From positions 372,001 through 436,000 of the forward strand of contig NW_014040797.1 in the NCBI RefSeq assembly GCF_000143105.1: DNA of 64,000 nt, given 5' to 3'. Below the pieces are notes generated by a model that saw only the letters and a list, made by a program, of their open reading frames with translations, was not told where the DNA came from and ran no database searches. Origin of the DNA: Grosmannia clavigera kw1407. Taxonomy: Eukaryota > Ascomycota > Sordariomycetes > Ophiostomatales > Ophiostomataceae. This document shows, in pieces, positions 45,800 through 58,647 of this stretch. Position numbers and translations under genes: made by a program. Numbering within the stretch: position 1 is the first letter of the stretch; every line of letters starts with the position of its first letter.

Positions 45800-46480
45800 C
45801 TTGGCGAAGTCTACAAGGCTGGGAGCCTGCTGTTCTCAAAACAATCCAACGGCAAGCTGGGTTATGTAAAGCGGGAGCAGAGGTCGGTAGTTGTATGCTT
45901 CGATATACGGCTGTGGAGGATGATTGCACGAGAAAAAATTATAGGCGGGGCTAAGAAGTGGTTGTGAATTAAATTTGGCTTGGTGTACGAGCTATATTGG
46001 CAAAAACGTACGCCTCTCGACTATCAACGAGATCACGTAGCTTCCCAGCACAACGACTACTTTCTAGAGGCAGGATGCATACCGACACATATAGAGGCGG
46101 GCTTGCGTGTCCTTTGAGATGCGAACTCAAAAATTTTGAACAGTCGTCGGGCTGTCAAGTCTTCCTGTACACGGGTTTTCCGAAATCACTTAGTGGGGTG
46201 TACTGGTAGCCCTCATTATCTTTGGACGGGAACATTAATGATCCGGGGTTTCATGGATCTCCAGATTACATAACAACTTTAGCTTTTATCTAAATTTCAC
46301 GAGCAATTTTTTCGAGCTCCAATTTGGTCAACTAAATCTTGACAGCCAATATTGTTACATACGGCCGGGTGAGCTTGTCTTGGAAGTTTGATCGAGTGCT
46401 CGTTTTCCTGAGCCCCGTTTCCTCACAGCTCAACATGCTATAATTTATATTTCACCGCTGCGTGCAATCTGCAGCAGAAG
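45800..46480. other. Divergent promoter, eIF2alpha/NTE1
   Basis: About 680 bases between two divergent genes. AT-rich in the half nearer NTE1. No gene is seen. Confidence 0.5.
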
Positions 46481-49400
46481 ATGAGCTCTATAGACGGGAT
46501 GGCCAACGTGGTTTTGGCGCCTGTTGCTGACGCCTCGGTGTCGGTTCTGTCCTCCGCTGTGGCCACTGCTGGCGAGGTTGCAGCTAATCATGGCTCTACC
46601 TCCTGGATAGGCCTCTTTGCGAGGCTAATCTTGGCCATCCTTCACCTGGTGTCGACCATCTTGTACTTTACGATTAAGTTGACCACCTTCTCGATCCCGA
46701 CCATTCTTTTCACTTTGTTCTCCACAACACTGACGGTGACAATGAACGCAACTACCTTGTGAGTCACTCTGCTCTCAGCTGAAGTTGTGAGCCAGATCGT
46801 TGAGTGTTATTGCTGACTTTGCTTGAAGGATGCTTATTGTGTTTGCCATCTTCTCTGGAGTGAGCTGGTTTGTACGGTATCGCTACCTTAACGTGTATGC
46901 CCGCCTTCCACCGGAGCCGCAGAGGAAAGAACCGGATGTGGACCTGTTTCCAGACACCCATGATGAAGGGATCAAATCAGGCCTTTCTAGCTATCTTGAC
47001 GAATTTTTGAGTGCCATCAAGATTTTCGGATACCTAGAACGGCCGGTCTTTCACGAGCTCACCAGAAGCATGATGACAAGGAAGCTGATCGCCGGCGAGA
47101 CGTTAAACCTTGAGGAAGAAAAGGGATTCTGCATTGTGGTTGACGGCCTTGTTGAGATTTTTGTGAAATCGTCTCGGCCAGGCAATAGTCGTCAACATTC
47201 AGGACAGTCACGGCGCGGAGTGTCTCTCGAAACTGCGTCTAGCGACGACGAGAGCTCTTCCCCTGCACAACAGCGGTACCAGCTCTTGACTGAGGTTCGA
47301 AATGGTGCTCCCATGTCGTCGCTCTTTTCCTTGATGTCTCTTTTCACCGAGGATATCGACCTTCGGCAATCCGAGGATGACACTACACACGACGTTTCGG
47401 ATGCTCGGAATAATTCCATGCGGTATCCGGCTAGTGCTGGCTTAGGGTTGTCGCAAGATCCGCGGACTGCATTCTCACAAATGCCACTTGTGGATGAGCC
47501 TTCCGAAAACGTCAGGCCTTCCGAGCCCACGGCTGGCTCGAATTTACCGCCAGTCCCGCATATGAACTTGGACTCCCCTCCACATATACGGAGGCCGGGG
47601 CTGAAACGCACGGCTACGAGCTCGGTGCACCCTGACATCATTGCCCGGGCCACGGTTGACACCACAATTGCAATCATTCCGGCCAGTGCCTTTCGGCGGC
47701 TCATTCGCGTGTACCCCAAAGCCACCGCTCATATTGTTCATGTTATTCTGTCGCGTTTTCAGCGGGTCACGTTGGCGACAGCGTACAGCTACTTGGGTCT
47801 TTCTGGAGAAGTGATGCAAACAGAGAAGAACATGATCAAGTACAGCATGTGCCAGCTGCCCAACTTTCTGCGAGGAGATGCCTTGGATCGGCTAAAGGAG
47901 AAATTTGAACGTGAGCGGGAGCGAATTGGAGAAGATGAAGTCGGGAAAGGGATTGCCCTCCACAACCCGGCTTCTTCGCGACCGAAACGGTCATCCACTA
48001 CAATGCGAAAAGAAGCTGCTCTGCACTCTTTAGCGAGGCAGCGGCCTGAGTCGATGTCCAAGGCAGCCGGCGCGTTTGCAAAGGATCGGAGGCCTACATC
48101 TGACAATGCTGGAGACTTTGCGAACATGCAGACGACACCTGGCAATGGCAAAAGTGTCAAACCATCATCAAAGGCGGCTGCACAGTTTGGTTTCAGTCCG
48201 ATGTTCTCGAATAACATGACTACGCCTCCTCGAGCCCAGAGACCAGTCCATCCATTTGTAACGCCGAAGCACACCCGCATGTCAATGGATGGGAGGGAAG
48301 AACTAGACGAAGATAACATTTTTCGCGAGTCGGTGCTTGAATGCATGTTCAAGGCAATTGGTCTCAATTCTACGTCCGCAACACCGCGGGAGGTTGAGTC
48401 TACTGAGGCTTCGCCCCGACTCGTTTCGTATGACAGCATGCGTCAGAAAGCTGTCTTCAGCAACAATGCATTTGGCTTCATGGACCCATTCAATGGGTCT
48501 GCAGATGGTGATGCAGAGTCTATGACGTCAGGCGGTATGGCAGGCAGCCCTCCGAGCGTTCAGAGTGTTGCCCGCGATATGGTTGGAGAGGTCGAAATTG
48601 TATTTTTCCCAAAAGGCTCGGTGCTGGTTGAGCAGGGTGAACGCAACCCAGGCCTCTACTATGTTATCGACGGATTTCTGGATATCTGCATCCCGGAGCG
48701 TGACGCATCGTCCCTGAGCATTTTTGACGCATCTCATAGCAAGGGACCGTCGGCGACAGCAACACCGCTGATGGATGATCCGTTCAACAATACGTTCGCG
48801 ACTCCGAAGACACCGCAGAACGACGAGCCGAAAGGTTCGAGTGCTGGCGACGACGGGAAGAAGGGAGGCCGAGCGAGACGAAGTGTGGCTCTGATAAAAC
48901 CGGGCGGCCTGGCGGGATACATTGGCACGGTGTCGTCGTACCGGTCGTTTATCGACGTGGTGGCGAAAACGGATGTGTACGTGGGATTCCTGCCTCGCAC
49001 GTCACTGGAACGGATCGTCGACCGATATCCGATCGTGCTGTTGACGATGGCAAAGCGGCTGACGCATATCTTGCCGCGGTTGATTCTGCACATCGACTTT
49101 GCGCTCGAGTGGCTTCAGGTCAGCGCCGGGCAGGTAATCTTTCACCGAAATGAAGAAAGCGAGGCTATCTATATTGTGCTGAACGGCCGGCTGCGGCTGG
49201 TGGACGAGCGAAAGGATGGAGGGATGGCCGTTCTGGCAGAGTACGGACAGGGCGACAGTGTTGGTGAGCTAGAGGTGCTCACGGAGACGGCTCGATCGGG
49301 AACGCTCCATGCCATCCGTGACACAGAGCTCGTCAAGTTCCCGCGTACGCTCTTCAACAGTTTGGCGCAAGAGCATCCGAACATCACGATCAAAATCTCC

Positions 49401-51326
49401 AAGATCATAGCGTCCCGGATGAGGAACCTCATGGACAACCCGGCAGCCACTCTGTCGCGGGATGGGTCGGTCATAACGACGACGGTGGGAAAGAGCGCAT
49501 CGTCGACAGAGAACCTGAGGACTGTGGCGATTTTGCCCGTGACAGCCGGTGTCCCGGTTGTGGAGTTTGGAAACAAGCTGATGAGTGCGCTGAGCCAAGT
49601 CGGAACGCCAAACGGGGCGACGTCACTGAACCAAGCAGCGATTATGAGCCACCTTGGGCGGCATGCTTTCAACCGGATGGGCAAGCTAAAGCTGTCGCAA
49701 TTTCTAGCAGACCTTGAGGAGAAGTACAGTCTCGTTGTCTATGTCGCTGGTACGTTTTATGCCTTTGCCTTCGCTTTCATTTTTTCTGCCGGCATTGAAT
49801 GATGAGAAAAATCAGTTCCAGAGGCTTGCATCTGCAAGTTGAGGATGGCAACGTTAACTCTAATTTTTTCCTGACTGCCTATCGCTATTTGTTGTCTATT
49901 TTACATGCATATTACTGCTGCCTTGGGCGTCGAGAGACTAATGCTTTTCTCCAAACGCACAGATACGAATGTAAACTCGCCTTGGACCCAGACGTGTATC
50001 ACGCAGGCAGACGCTATTTTGCTTGTCGGCCTTGCAGAGGACTCGCCTGTAATCGGCGAGTACGAGCGATTCATGCTGGGGATGAAGTCGACTGCGCGAA
50101 AGGTTCTCGTTCTCTTGCACCCAGAGCGATACTCGTCTTCCGGCCTCACTCGAGCGTGGCTGAAGAACCGGGTGTGGATCAATGGCGGGCATTTCCATGT
50201 GCAGATGGCATTCCGGTCGGAGTCGGTGCCAATACACCAAGCACCGAAACGATTTGGTCCCAGCCTGAAGGAGAGGGTGCAGATCTTGCAAGCGGAAATT
50301 CAAAAGTACACGTCGCGCAAGGTCCGACATGGTCCTTTCTATTCGCCAGATGCGCCACACAAAGGCGACTTTCAGCGACTTGCACGGCGATTGTGCGGCA
50401 AGTCGATAGGGCTCGTTCTCGGCGGTGGCGGAGCGCGTGGTCTTGCACAGGTTGGTATCATCCGGGCGATGGAGGAAGCAGGAATTCCGATCGACCTGAT
50501 CGGCGGCACGTCCATTGGGGCATTTATTGGGGGGCTGTATGCGCGACACGCGGATGTGGTGCCAATCTTTGGGCTGTCCAAGAAGTTTGCAGGCCGGATG
50601 GCGAGTATCTGGCGATTCGCTCTGGACTTGACATATCCGTCAGCGTCTTACACGACCGGACACGAATTCAACCGGGGCATCTTCAAGACGTTTGGCAAGA
50701 CACAGATCGAGGACTTCTGGCTGGAATTCTACTGCAACACGACAAACATCAGCAAGAGCCGGATGGAAGTGCACACGAGCGGATATGCATGGCGGTATGT
50801 GCGGGCATCGATGTCGCTGGCAGGCCTTGTGCCGCCGCTTTGCGACGAGGGCAGCATGCTGCTGGACGGGGGCTATGTGGACAACCTGACGGTGTCGCAT
50901 ATGAAGTCGCTAGGGGCGGACGTGATTTTTGCGGTAGACGTGGGGGCGCTGGACGATTCGACGCCACAGGCCTTTGGCGACACGTTGTCGGGGTTTTGGG
51001 CGTTTGTCAACCGGTGGAACCCGCTGTCTTCGACGCCGAACCCACCGACGCTGGCGGAGATCCAGGCGCGGCTCGCATACGTGTCGAGCGTGGATGCGCT
51101 GGAGCGGGCCAAGATGATGCCGGGCTGCTTCTACATGCGGCCACCGATTGACGACTATGGGACGCTCGAGTTTGCCAAGTTTGACGAGATTGTCCAGGTG
51201 GGATATCGGTTTGGGCAGGAGTTTTTGCAGAAGCTGGGGAACGAAGGGCGTTTGCCGCTGATGGTGGAGACGGAGGCGAAGAAGGCGTTGCGGCGCACAA
51301 CAGCGCCTCGGCGGGCAAGCATCTGA
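46481..51326 (+). CDS. NTE1: Lysophospholipase Nte1 (neuropathy target esterase homologue)
   Basis: Exons 46481-46758, 46829-49749 and 49963-51326 give 1520 residues, the usual length. Membrane segments lie in the first 115 residues (IGLFARLILAILHLV, IPTILFTLFSTTL, MLIVFAIFSGVSWFV). Cyclic-nucleotide-binding-like domains follow: KGFCIVVDGLVEIFVK, NPGLYYVIDGFLDI and ESEAIYIVLNGRLRLV. The patatin domain has the oxyanion loop GGGGARG (about 1220-1226), nucleophile GTSIG (Ser1250) and DGG (Asp1368). The ER enzyme deacylates phosphatidylcholine. Intron 2 is 213 nt; it splits Asp in VYVADTNVNSPW, matching the conserved sequence, so no exon seems missed. It is convergent with the decarboxylase gene, 112 bases apart. 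Confidence 0.95.
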
Positions 51327-51438
51327 GCCGGTTGAGATAACTATTTGACGACTGAATGAGTTTACGGATTACGAATTACACATCACGAATATGCAGATAC
51401 ACGATATACCAAATATTACTCCGTACATAAAGTGATGA

Positions 51439-53085
51439 CTAAATTTTGAGGTCGGGTTGGTGGGCTGCTTGCTTTTTGTCCTCGTCAGCAAGAGCCTGAC
51501 GGGCGGCGGCAATGAAGATGGCGATGGCGCCGTCAACGTGTTTCTCCTCGGTGAGGTAGTTTCCGGTCATGACGCGGATGGCCGCGCCCTTGCCCTCGAG
51601 GCTGGTGCTGGTGACCCAGATCTGACCGCCGGCGTTGACGGCCTCGTAGACGCGGCGGGTGCGATCGGAGGTGGCGGCGGGGTCCTCGGCGGGGTCACGA
51701 GGGGCACAGCGGAAGACAGTGAGGGCGAAGCGGGGGCCGGTGATGATATCGAAGAGATCAGGGGGCAGTGCGGCAGCAAAGCGCTCGCCGAGGCGGATGG
51801 AGCGGCTGATATAAGCACGCAGGCCGTCTCGACCGTAGGTGCGGAGGACGAACCAGATTTTGAGGCTGCGGAAGCGACGACCGAGGGGCAGCTGCCAGTC
51901 GCGGTAGTCGGTGACTAAGCCGCCATCGCTGTAATCGTTGCGGTAGTAGTGGGCATCGGCGCTGAGGGCATCGACGAGCCAGCGACGGCGGCGAACGAAG
52001 ACGCAGGAGGCGTCAAAGTTGGTGAGCAGCCACTTGTGCATGTTGAAGTTGAAGCTGTGGAAGCGACGGAGGATGTCGGTGCCGGCAGCGGCAGGGGCAA
52101 AGGCGGCCTGCTGGTCAGGCAGCACGAGAGCCGATCCAGCATAGGCAGCATCGACGTGGACCCAGACCTCTGGGAGGGTCTGTTTCTGGGACTGTTGTTG
52201 GGCCAGCCGGCGGTCCTGTTCGAGGACGTCGGCGATGCCGGCAAAGTCGTCGACGGCACAGGTGTCGGTGGTGCCAAAGGTGGCGGTGAGGAAGAAGGGT
52301 TCCAGTCCGGCAGCGCGGACGTCGGCGAGGGTCTGGCGGAGAGCTGTGGCGGTCATGCGATAGCCGTCGGCCGGAGCGACGGGCACAGAGCGGTAGCGCA
52401 GGCCGAGGATGCGGGCGGCCTTTTTGGTGGACGAGTGGGCGGCAGCGCTGCCGAGAGCCACGAGGCGGCCACGACGGTCGGCACGGAGGTCCTCGACAGC
52501 TTCGTCGGAGCAGCCGACGACCGCGTCGGCCAGAACGGCGCGCAGATACTTGTCGGCAGCAGCAGTCATCATGGTCAGCACGGCTTCAGACGCGGTGCCA
52601 TGGATGACGCCACCGCCGGCCGTTGGCCCCGTGCTCGCAAAGTCGGCCGGCAGACCGAGCAGCTGCACCAGCCAGTCCATCACAACCGTCTCCAGCTCCG
52701 TGATGGCCGGGCTGCAGATCCAGTTAAAGGCCGCCGCCGCAAACGTGGCCGAGTATAGCTCGCCCAGGATCGACGGGTAGCTCGACGGACATGGGAAAAA
52801 GGCAAAGAAGTTGGGCGACTGCCAGTGTGTCAGCCCTGGCACGATCTTGTCCTCCACGTCTGCCTGGATCGCCGACCATGGCTCCCCTTGCTCCGGCACC
52901 GCCGCCGGCAGCAACCGCCGCAGGTAGCCTGGCTCGACCGTCGACACCACCGGCCGGCCGCCCAGACTGCCGTAGTACTGGATGACTGCTTAGTCAGCGT
53001 CTGTCGTGTGGTCCACATAGCACGTGTTTCACTCACTCTCCTCAATCGTGGCCGTGGCCGCTTGCCGGAAGTCGTTTGCGTCCAT
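51439..53085 (-). CDS. Aromatic-L-amino-acid decarboxylase family (group II PLP enzyme)
   Basis: Exons 53085-53037 and 52985-51439 give 531 residues. The start, MDANDFRQAATATIEE and IIQYYGSLGG, and the HWQSPNFFAFFP block are typical of the family. The PLP lysine is in FNFNMHKWLL; VHVDAAYAGSA holds the Asp that pairs with the cofactor nitrogen. The flexible loop (HYYRNDYSDGGLVTDYRDWQ) keeps the tyrosine and is followed by LPLGRRFRSLKIWFVLRTYG. These features support decarboxylation of tyrosine, tryptophan or DOPA rather than the aldehyde-synthase variants, but the substrate cannot be read from sequence. Its neighbours share no obvious pathway. Confidence 0.9.
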
Positions 53086-53341
53086 GCTGCCTTGTGCCGT
53101 TTATCAATCTGGAATTGGGAGAGTCCTTTAATAGAGATCAAAGTAATAGCGGGGTGTCAATCACAGGGCGCAAAGTTATTCGGTGGCGTCGGAAATGCGG
53201 AAATGCGTTGCGAAACTCGGAATTACGCCGAATGCTCCTTCTGTTCTATATGCGTCAATATTACGTACAGCTGCCGTGGACAGCTGACAGGCGACACTTG
53301 CCAGCTGCCAGCTGCCAAGGCGTCCCCCTTCTTCCCTCTCC

Positions 53342-55950
53342 TCATCTGTCTGCCAGCTCTACGCCGTCGTCGTCGAATCCTTCTGTGCCGTCAAAGACGA
53401 TCGAGCTTCTGCGGCCGTCCAGCTCGCCGTAGCTGTCGCTGCCGCCGAGCCGGATGCGGCCACCCGAGAGGCTATGCAGGCGGTCGGCCAGCCAGACGGC
53501 CAGCCAGCGCATAGCGGCCCACAGCTGTTCCTGGGCAGCATCGGCAGCGTGGCCATCGTCACGGGCGTGCTCGGCAGCCTCGGCCTTAAATTGGTACTTG
53601 AGGCAATCCTTGACGGTGACCAGGCCAGACAGCCGGCCACGATACTCGATCAGGATGACGCGTGGGCCGATCTTCTGGAACAGCTCCATGACGGTCTCGA
53701 GCGGCAGCCGTGGGTGTGCGGTGACGGGCGTGCGGTCGACGAAGCGGCCAAGATCGACACTGTCGGCTGTGGTGCTGTCGGGAGAAACAGGACCCTCAGG
53801 TAGAAAGTGACAGCGGGTGTCCGGGTGCAGATCAGGGCCGCTGGACCCGCTGCGCAGCCGCTCGAGGGCATAGCGCAGCTCGGTGCGGCCAACATAGCCG
53901 GCCAGCACGCGGGTCTCGACATCGTCGACGACTGGAAAGCCCTGGTACTTGCCGCGGGCCAGCAGCTGCTCGACGGCCGCCAAGGTCATGCCGGCAGCCG
54001 GTAGGGCGACAACGTCGCTCGTCATGGCCTGGGCCACCGACACGCCAAAGTTGTGCTCCTCCTTGTTGTCGAGGAAGGGGAAGCCGCTGAAGGAGATCAT
54101 GCGGTCGGCAATGCCACCACCACCGCCGCCAAAGAGGTCACTGGCAGCCTTGGTCACACCCACAACGATCATTGTCGGCAAGATGTACGTCAGTGCGCCA
54201 GTGAGCTCAAACATGATGACGACCACCGACACGGTCAGGTGCATGATGCCGCTGAGCGCGGCGGCTGCGCCCAGGAACGCATACGTGCCCGGCGTGATGC
54301 ACGGCACGTCGGGCTCGCAGGCCGCAAAGAAGACGCTGGCTGGGTACCGCTCGTGCAGGGCCTGGACGACGATGCCGACAGTGCGGCCAAACGAGGCGCC
54401 GATGGCCATGCTCGGTACAAAGATGCCGGCCGGCACCTTGCAGCCGTACGAGATGATGACGAGCAGGATGCGTAGCACGGTGGCCACGACGAGCGAGGCA
54501 ATGTTCCAGGCCCGGTTGGGTGCATCGCAGAGGCCCTGATAGTCCTCGGCACCCTCGCACTCGAGGAAGAGAATCTCCATGCTCTCCGTCATGTCGATGC
54601 GCAGAAAGACGTTGGGGTAACAGACCAGGGCGGTCGCAGCCGCCAGCAGCGTGGCCTCCAGCACGGCATGGCGTGCCAGATACTTTTTGCGAAAGGCCTG
54701 AGCGCGTAGGTTCCACTTGATGACAAAGGCGCCGTAGAGCCCGCCGAACACGCCGATCAGCACGTAAAAGGCCGTCTCGAAAAAGTGCCACGACCGGTCG
54801 TAGTGCACCTGGAACATGACCAGCTGGCCGGTGCGGAATGGGTTCATGGCTGCGAGCACGGCCGTGGCCACGAGCGCGCAAAAGTAGCTGCGCCACACCG
54901 TCTTGAGCGGAAAGTATGTCGCCATCTCCTCGAGCGAGAAGAGCACGCCGCCAATGGGGCTGCCAAAGGCCACGGCCACGCCGGCTGCCGCGCACGCGCA
55001 CAGGATCTCGCGCGTCTTGGATGCGTTGTGTCGGTACTTGCCGAAGAAGCGCGAGATCACGGCCCCGGTGCAGACGGCATAGTGCACGCTGGGGCCCTCT
55101 TTGCCGACCGAGAGCCCGGACGCGATGGCCAGCGGCAGTGCCACTGACTTGATCGCCAGCGTCCACGGGCCCAGGAAGCCCTTCATCGTGAAGCCGGCGA
55201 TGATGCACTTGATCTCCGAGATGCCTGATCCGGCTGCGTACGGCGCAAACGACCGCACCAGCGTCGCCGACGTCCACGCAAACACCACCGCGAACGCCAG
55301 GTACAGCACGTAGTTGGCCGGCTCCAGCACCGTCCAGCGGTGCCAGTCTGCGCAGCCGTTGTCTGCGCCCCAGCAGCAGAAGCTCTCGTTGAGGTAAAAG
55401 GCCGTCGTGCAGTAGCCCATCTTGATGTCCGACAGCCATTCCGTCACGATGTTGAGAAAGGCCGCGTTCAGCCCGATCGCCGCCCCGATCAACGTCACCA
55501 CAATCCAGCCCTGTCCCGCGTCATACCACTCCCACAGCCGGTATCGCCATCCGGCCTGCCCGTTGTCGTAGAGCGTCGCGCTGTGCTGTCGCTGCGTCTT
55601 GCGGCGCTGCTGCTCGCGAGCTGCATCCTGCACCCAGTCTGTCCGTTAGTCCGTCCGTCTTTCTGCCTGTCGCCCTGCATCAAGATGCACGCATACCTAT
55701 GGTTGTAAAGTCCTGTCCTGTCAGCTTCCGTCGCCGTCTGCAGCCATCATGGCCAACCTACCTCGTATCTTTTGATCTCTGCGATCTCCTCTTCCATCTG
55801 GTGCTCCGCTGCCGCTGCCGGCGCCACCTCACTCTCGCCCCGCTCTGCGCTCGATACCGCAAACGAGATGCGAGAACTGACAGACAGCCTCCGCCCGCCC
55901 GCACTCGTCCCTGCCACCGGCAGCGTCATCGATGAGGATCTCGACAGCAT
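53342..55950 (-). CDS. CLC family chloride channel/transporter
   Basis: Three exons, 55950-55762, a 16-nt microexon 55712-55697, and 55638-53342, give 833 residues. The microexon supplies DFTTI between KRYE and DWVQDAARE, a joint typical of fungal CLCs. The chloride-site motifs are GSGISEIK (about 205-212) and GKEGPSVH, whose Glu249 is the gating glutamate. AGIFVPSMAIGASFGR is the third signature. About ten membrane helices follow in the standard order. The cytosolic end carries two CBS domains (SVAQAMTSDVVALP, then TPVTAHPRLPLETVMELFQK and RGRLSGLVTVKDCLKYQ). It probably acts in an endomembrane or the plasma membrane; which fungal CLC class is uncertain. ATG 55950 is the first usable start. 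Confidence 0.92.
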
Positions 55951-56236
55951 TGCGCCAGGCTTCCGCAACCATGCTGCGCCGAGTCTTAGGGAAGCGTGCT
56001 CAACTTGTCCTGCCTCAGTTTTCGCTTGCGCAATCGTTCCACTGTTCCGTTTTGTTGGGCTGGCACATGTCGCAATTGCATTCGCTTTGCCGCCGAGAGG
56101 TATATGTACTATGAAGCTTAATGCTATGTGCGCTGTTCCAGAAATGCTTCCTATCGATTGAGCGTCACGTGTGAGTCACGTGCCACTATTTACTACGTAC
56201 ATAGCTTACACAGGTCCCAGCATATTACACAAAACC

Positions 56237-58070
56237 TCAAAAGTTGTTCCAAAGCCTCGTCCATAATGAAACGTGCGCACCCTCCGCAATTTCCTTGTCT
56301 TCCTCCACGTCCCGCCGCCGGCCGGACACCAGGTCGACCTCGCCTGCTCGCCAGAACCGGGTCCGGAATACCAGCTTGTACACAACGTAGATGACGGCAA
56401 ACAGGGGCAGCAGGATGTATGAGTCCACAAATTTCCCAGCTCTGAACGGCGACAGAGTCGTCCATCCCTGAACAAGGGCCAGGAAGGCGTTGGCCCCAAG
56501 GCCGAAGTAGGCGTTCCATGGGTACAGAAACGAGCGGAAAGGCAGCTCGGCCGCAGTGTGGCCTTGGGCCTTCCAGGCAGCGCGGAATCGGATGTGGGTG
56601 AAGGAGATGCTGCCCCAGACGAGAAAGGTGCTGACGCCAGAGAGATTGACAATGTACGAGTAGGCCGAGCTGGCGCCGGTCGAGACGTTCATCATGCTGA
56701 GAGCGCCGCAGGCATTGGTCATGAGGACGGCCGCGATGGGCACACCGCGGCTGTTGGTCCGGCCGAGGAGCCGGGGCGCCTTGCCGTCCTGAGCCATGAA
56801 CAGCAGCGTTCGGCTGCCAATGTAGATACTCGAATTGACCGCGCTCAGACACGTGACCAGGATGAAGGCGTTGATGAGGTGCTGGCCGCCGTGCCAACCA
56901 GCCGTCTGAATCGCGATCGTCATCGGCGACTTGAGCGCGCGGTTGCCACCGTTGATCAGCCCGCTTGCATTCGACGGACAGGTCAGGCCGAAGAAGATGG
57001 CCGAGCCCATGTAGATGAAAAGGATGCGCCAGAACACCTGCCGGATCGCCAGCGGCACGGCCACGCCCGGATTCTTCGTTTCCGTTGCCGCCACCGCGAC
57101 TGACTCCACGCCGGCGTAAAAGGTCGAGCAGAAGACAAACACCGTCGCTACACCCCGGAAGCCGTGCGGTAGCGCCCCCGGGTCGTGCCAATACTTCCCG
57201 CCAAGCGCTGGCACGTTCTTGATGCCACCGCCGACATAACTGTTTTGCTTAGTCAGCTCGATTCGTAGAAACCTGACAGCCAAACTGTAGAATCTTCCCC
57301 GACTGACATGATGGAAAACAAAAAGTAGGCCACCAGGCTGCCGAGTTTTAGCAGCGCAAGCCAGAACTCGGCCTCGCCAAACGCCTCTACGCCGAGTAGC
57401 TGGAAGGCCGTGAAGGCGAACTGTCGACCCACAGTCAGCATCCAGACCGGGACTTTGCAGCAGACTCGCTCACCCAAAACATCAGAAAGTACCCCCAGAT
57501 GGGGACCTTGTCGCTCCAGAGGGTGAAGATGCTGGTGATGGTGTTGTACTCGTTGGCCAGCACGGCAAGCCTGCGTCGTCAGCACGCGAGCAAAAGACAT
57601 ATATACATAAAAGACAAAAAGACACCGTACCAGATGATAAAGTAGTTCCAGCCGACGGCGACACCAAACGCCTTGTCCACGAAGCGGTCTGCCAACGAGA
57701 CGAACGCGCCGCCCGACGGGTACAGCGTCGTCAGCTCGCCCAGGCTCTGCATAATACTAAAAGCGATGATGCCGATGACGCCGAAGCCGATGACGAGCGC
57801 CGCTGGGCCGCCGTCCGACAGTGCGCCGCCCGAGCCAACCAGCAGGCCTGGCCCGATGATGCCTGCGAGCGCCATCATGCTGAGGTGGCGCGTCTTGAGC
57901 CCGCGCTTGACGCCCGAGTGCGGGTCGATGGCGGCAAAGTCGCCGGTCGGCTCATCGGCCACCGCCTTGTTTTGCACATAGGTACGACCGCCGTCCTTGT
58001 CCGCGGGTCTCAGCCCGGGATCTCTGCTAGGCTGACGGTAGCCGGATGTCATGGTCTTTCCAGAGCTCAT
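56237..58070 (-). CDS. Amino-acid permease (AAT/YAT family, dicarboxylic type-like)
   Basis: Four exons, 58070-57631, 57570-57474, 57420-57308 and 57239-56237, give 550 residues. The family opening SGVKRGLKTRHLSMMALAG then GPGLLVGSGGAL marks helix 1. Then come the QSLGELTTLYPSGGAF block and VGWNYFIIWLAVLANEYN. VESVAVAATETKNPGVAVPLAIRQVFWRI and SSIYIGSRTLLFMAQDGKAP are standard yeast-type permease motifs. It should be a plasma-membrane proton symporter for amino acids. The Dip5-like class is a guess; substrate is not readable. The first intron falls in the Trp of IIW, and all joints keep frame. Confidence 0.9.
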
Positions 58071-58647
58071 ATCTGCTCCAACATGTACTGTGCGTACTAG
58101 ACTTTGAGTAGAGCAAGGCAGGGCTGTCAATAGGCAATAGTGTGCACACAAGACAACAACCCTTTTCAAGACGCATCTAAGAGGACAAAACCAATACACA
58201 TCACAACATAAAACCATCTCTTGGCCTCAGCTATCTTCAACTATGGCGACATGCATAATACGACGTTATGCCAAGACACTGTATAGAAGCCAAGTGGCAC
58301 GTGATAACCATGGTATTAGCCCACTTGGCGCACTATTCGTCATCTCGGAACAGCACGATTGGTCGAGCTGGTCTCCAAGCACGTCTTTGACTTCCAATAG
58401 ATGAAGTGAATATGAAATCCCGCAGCAGTGTGCATGTTTCTTTTAGTAATGAAAGCTCTGTTCCACCAAGCACGCGATGCAGTAATAGCCTATTACGTAC
58501 ACACTTCGGACCCAGCATGCCTCCGCTGCATCGCCAGCTAGGATTGACATGACTGTTGAGCATGGCTCCGGGCTCTATAGCAGCCTGGATACAGTCGAAT
58601 CTTTCGCGTATTTAATCCAGCTCTTGGCACCCACAATAAACCCAACA
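58071..58647. other. Permease upstream region, no gene seen
   Basis: Promoter and leader of the permease gene, then non-coding DNA reaching the stop of the adjacent pseudogene. Confidence 0.45.

Noticed and set aside
49799..51151. 450-codon plus frame overlapping the NTE1 3' exon
   Set aside because: It covers the NTE1 second intron and reads the patatin domain out of frame.
54207..55439. 410-codon frame on the same strand as the CLC gene
   Set aside because: An alternative frame inside the CLC coding exon. The CLC frame carries all the family motifs.
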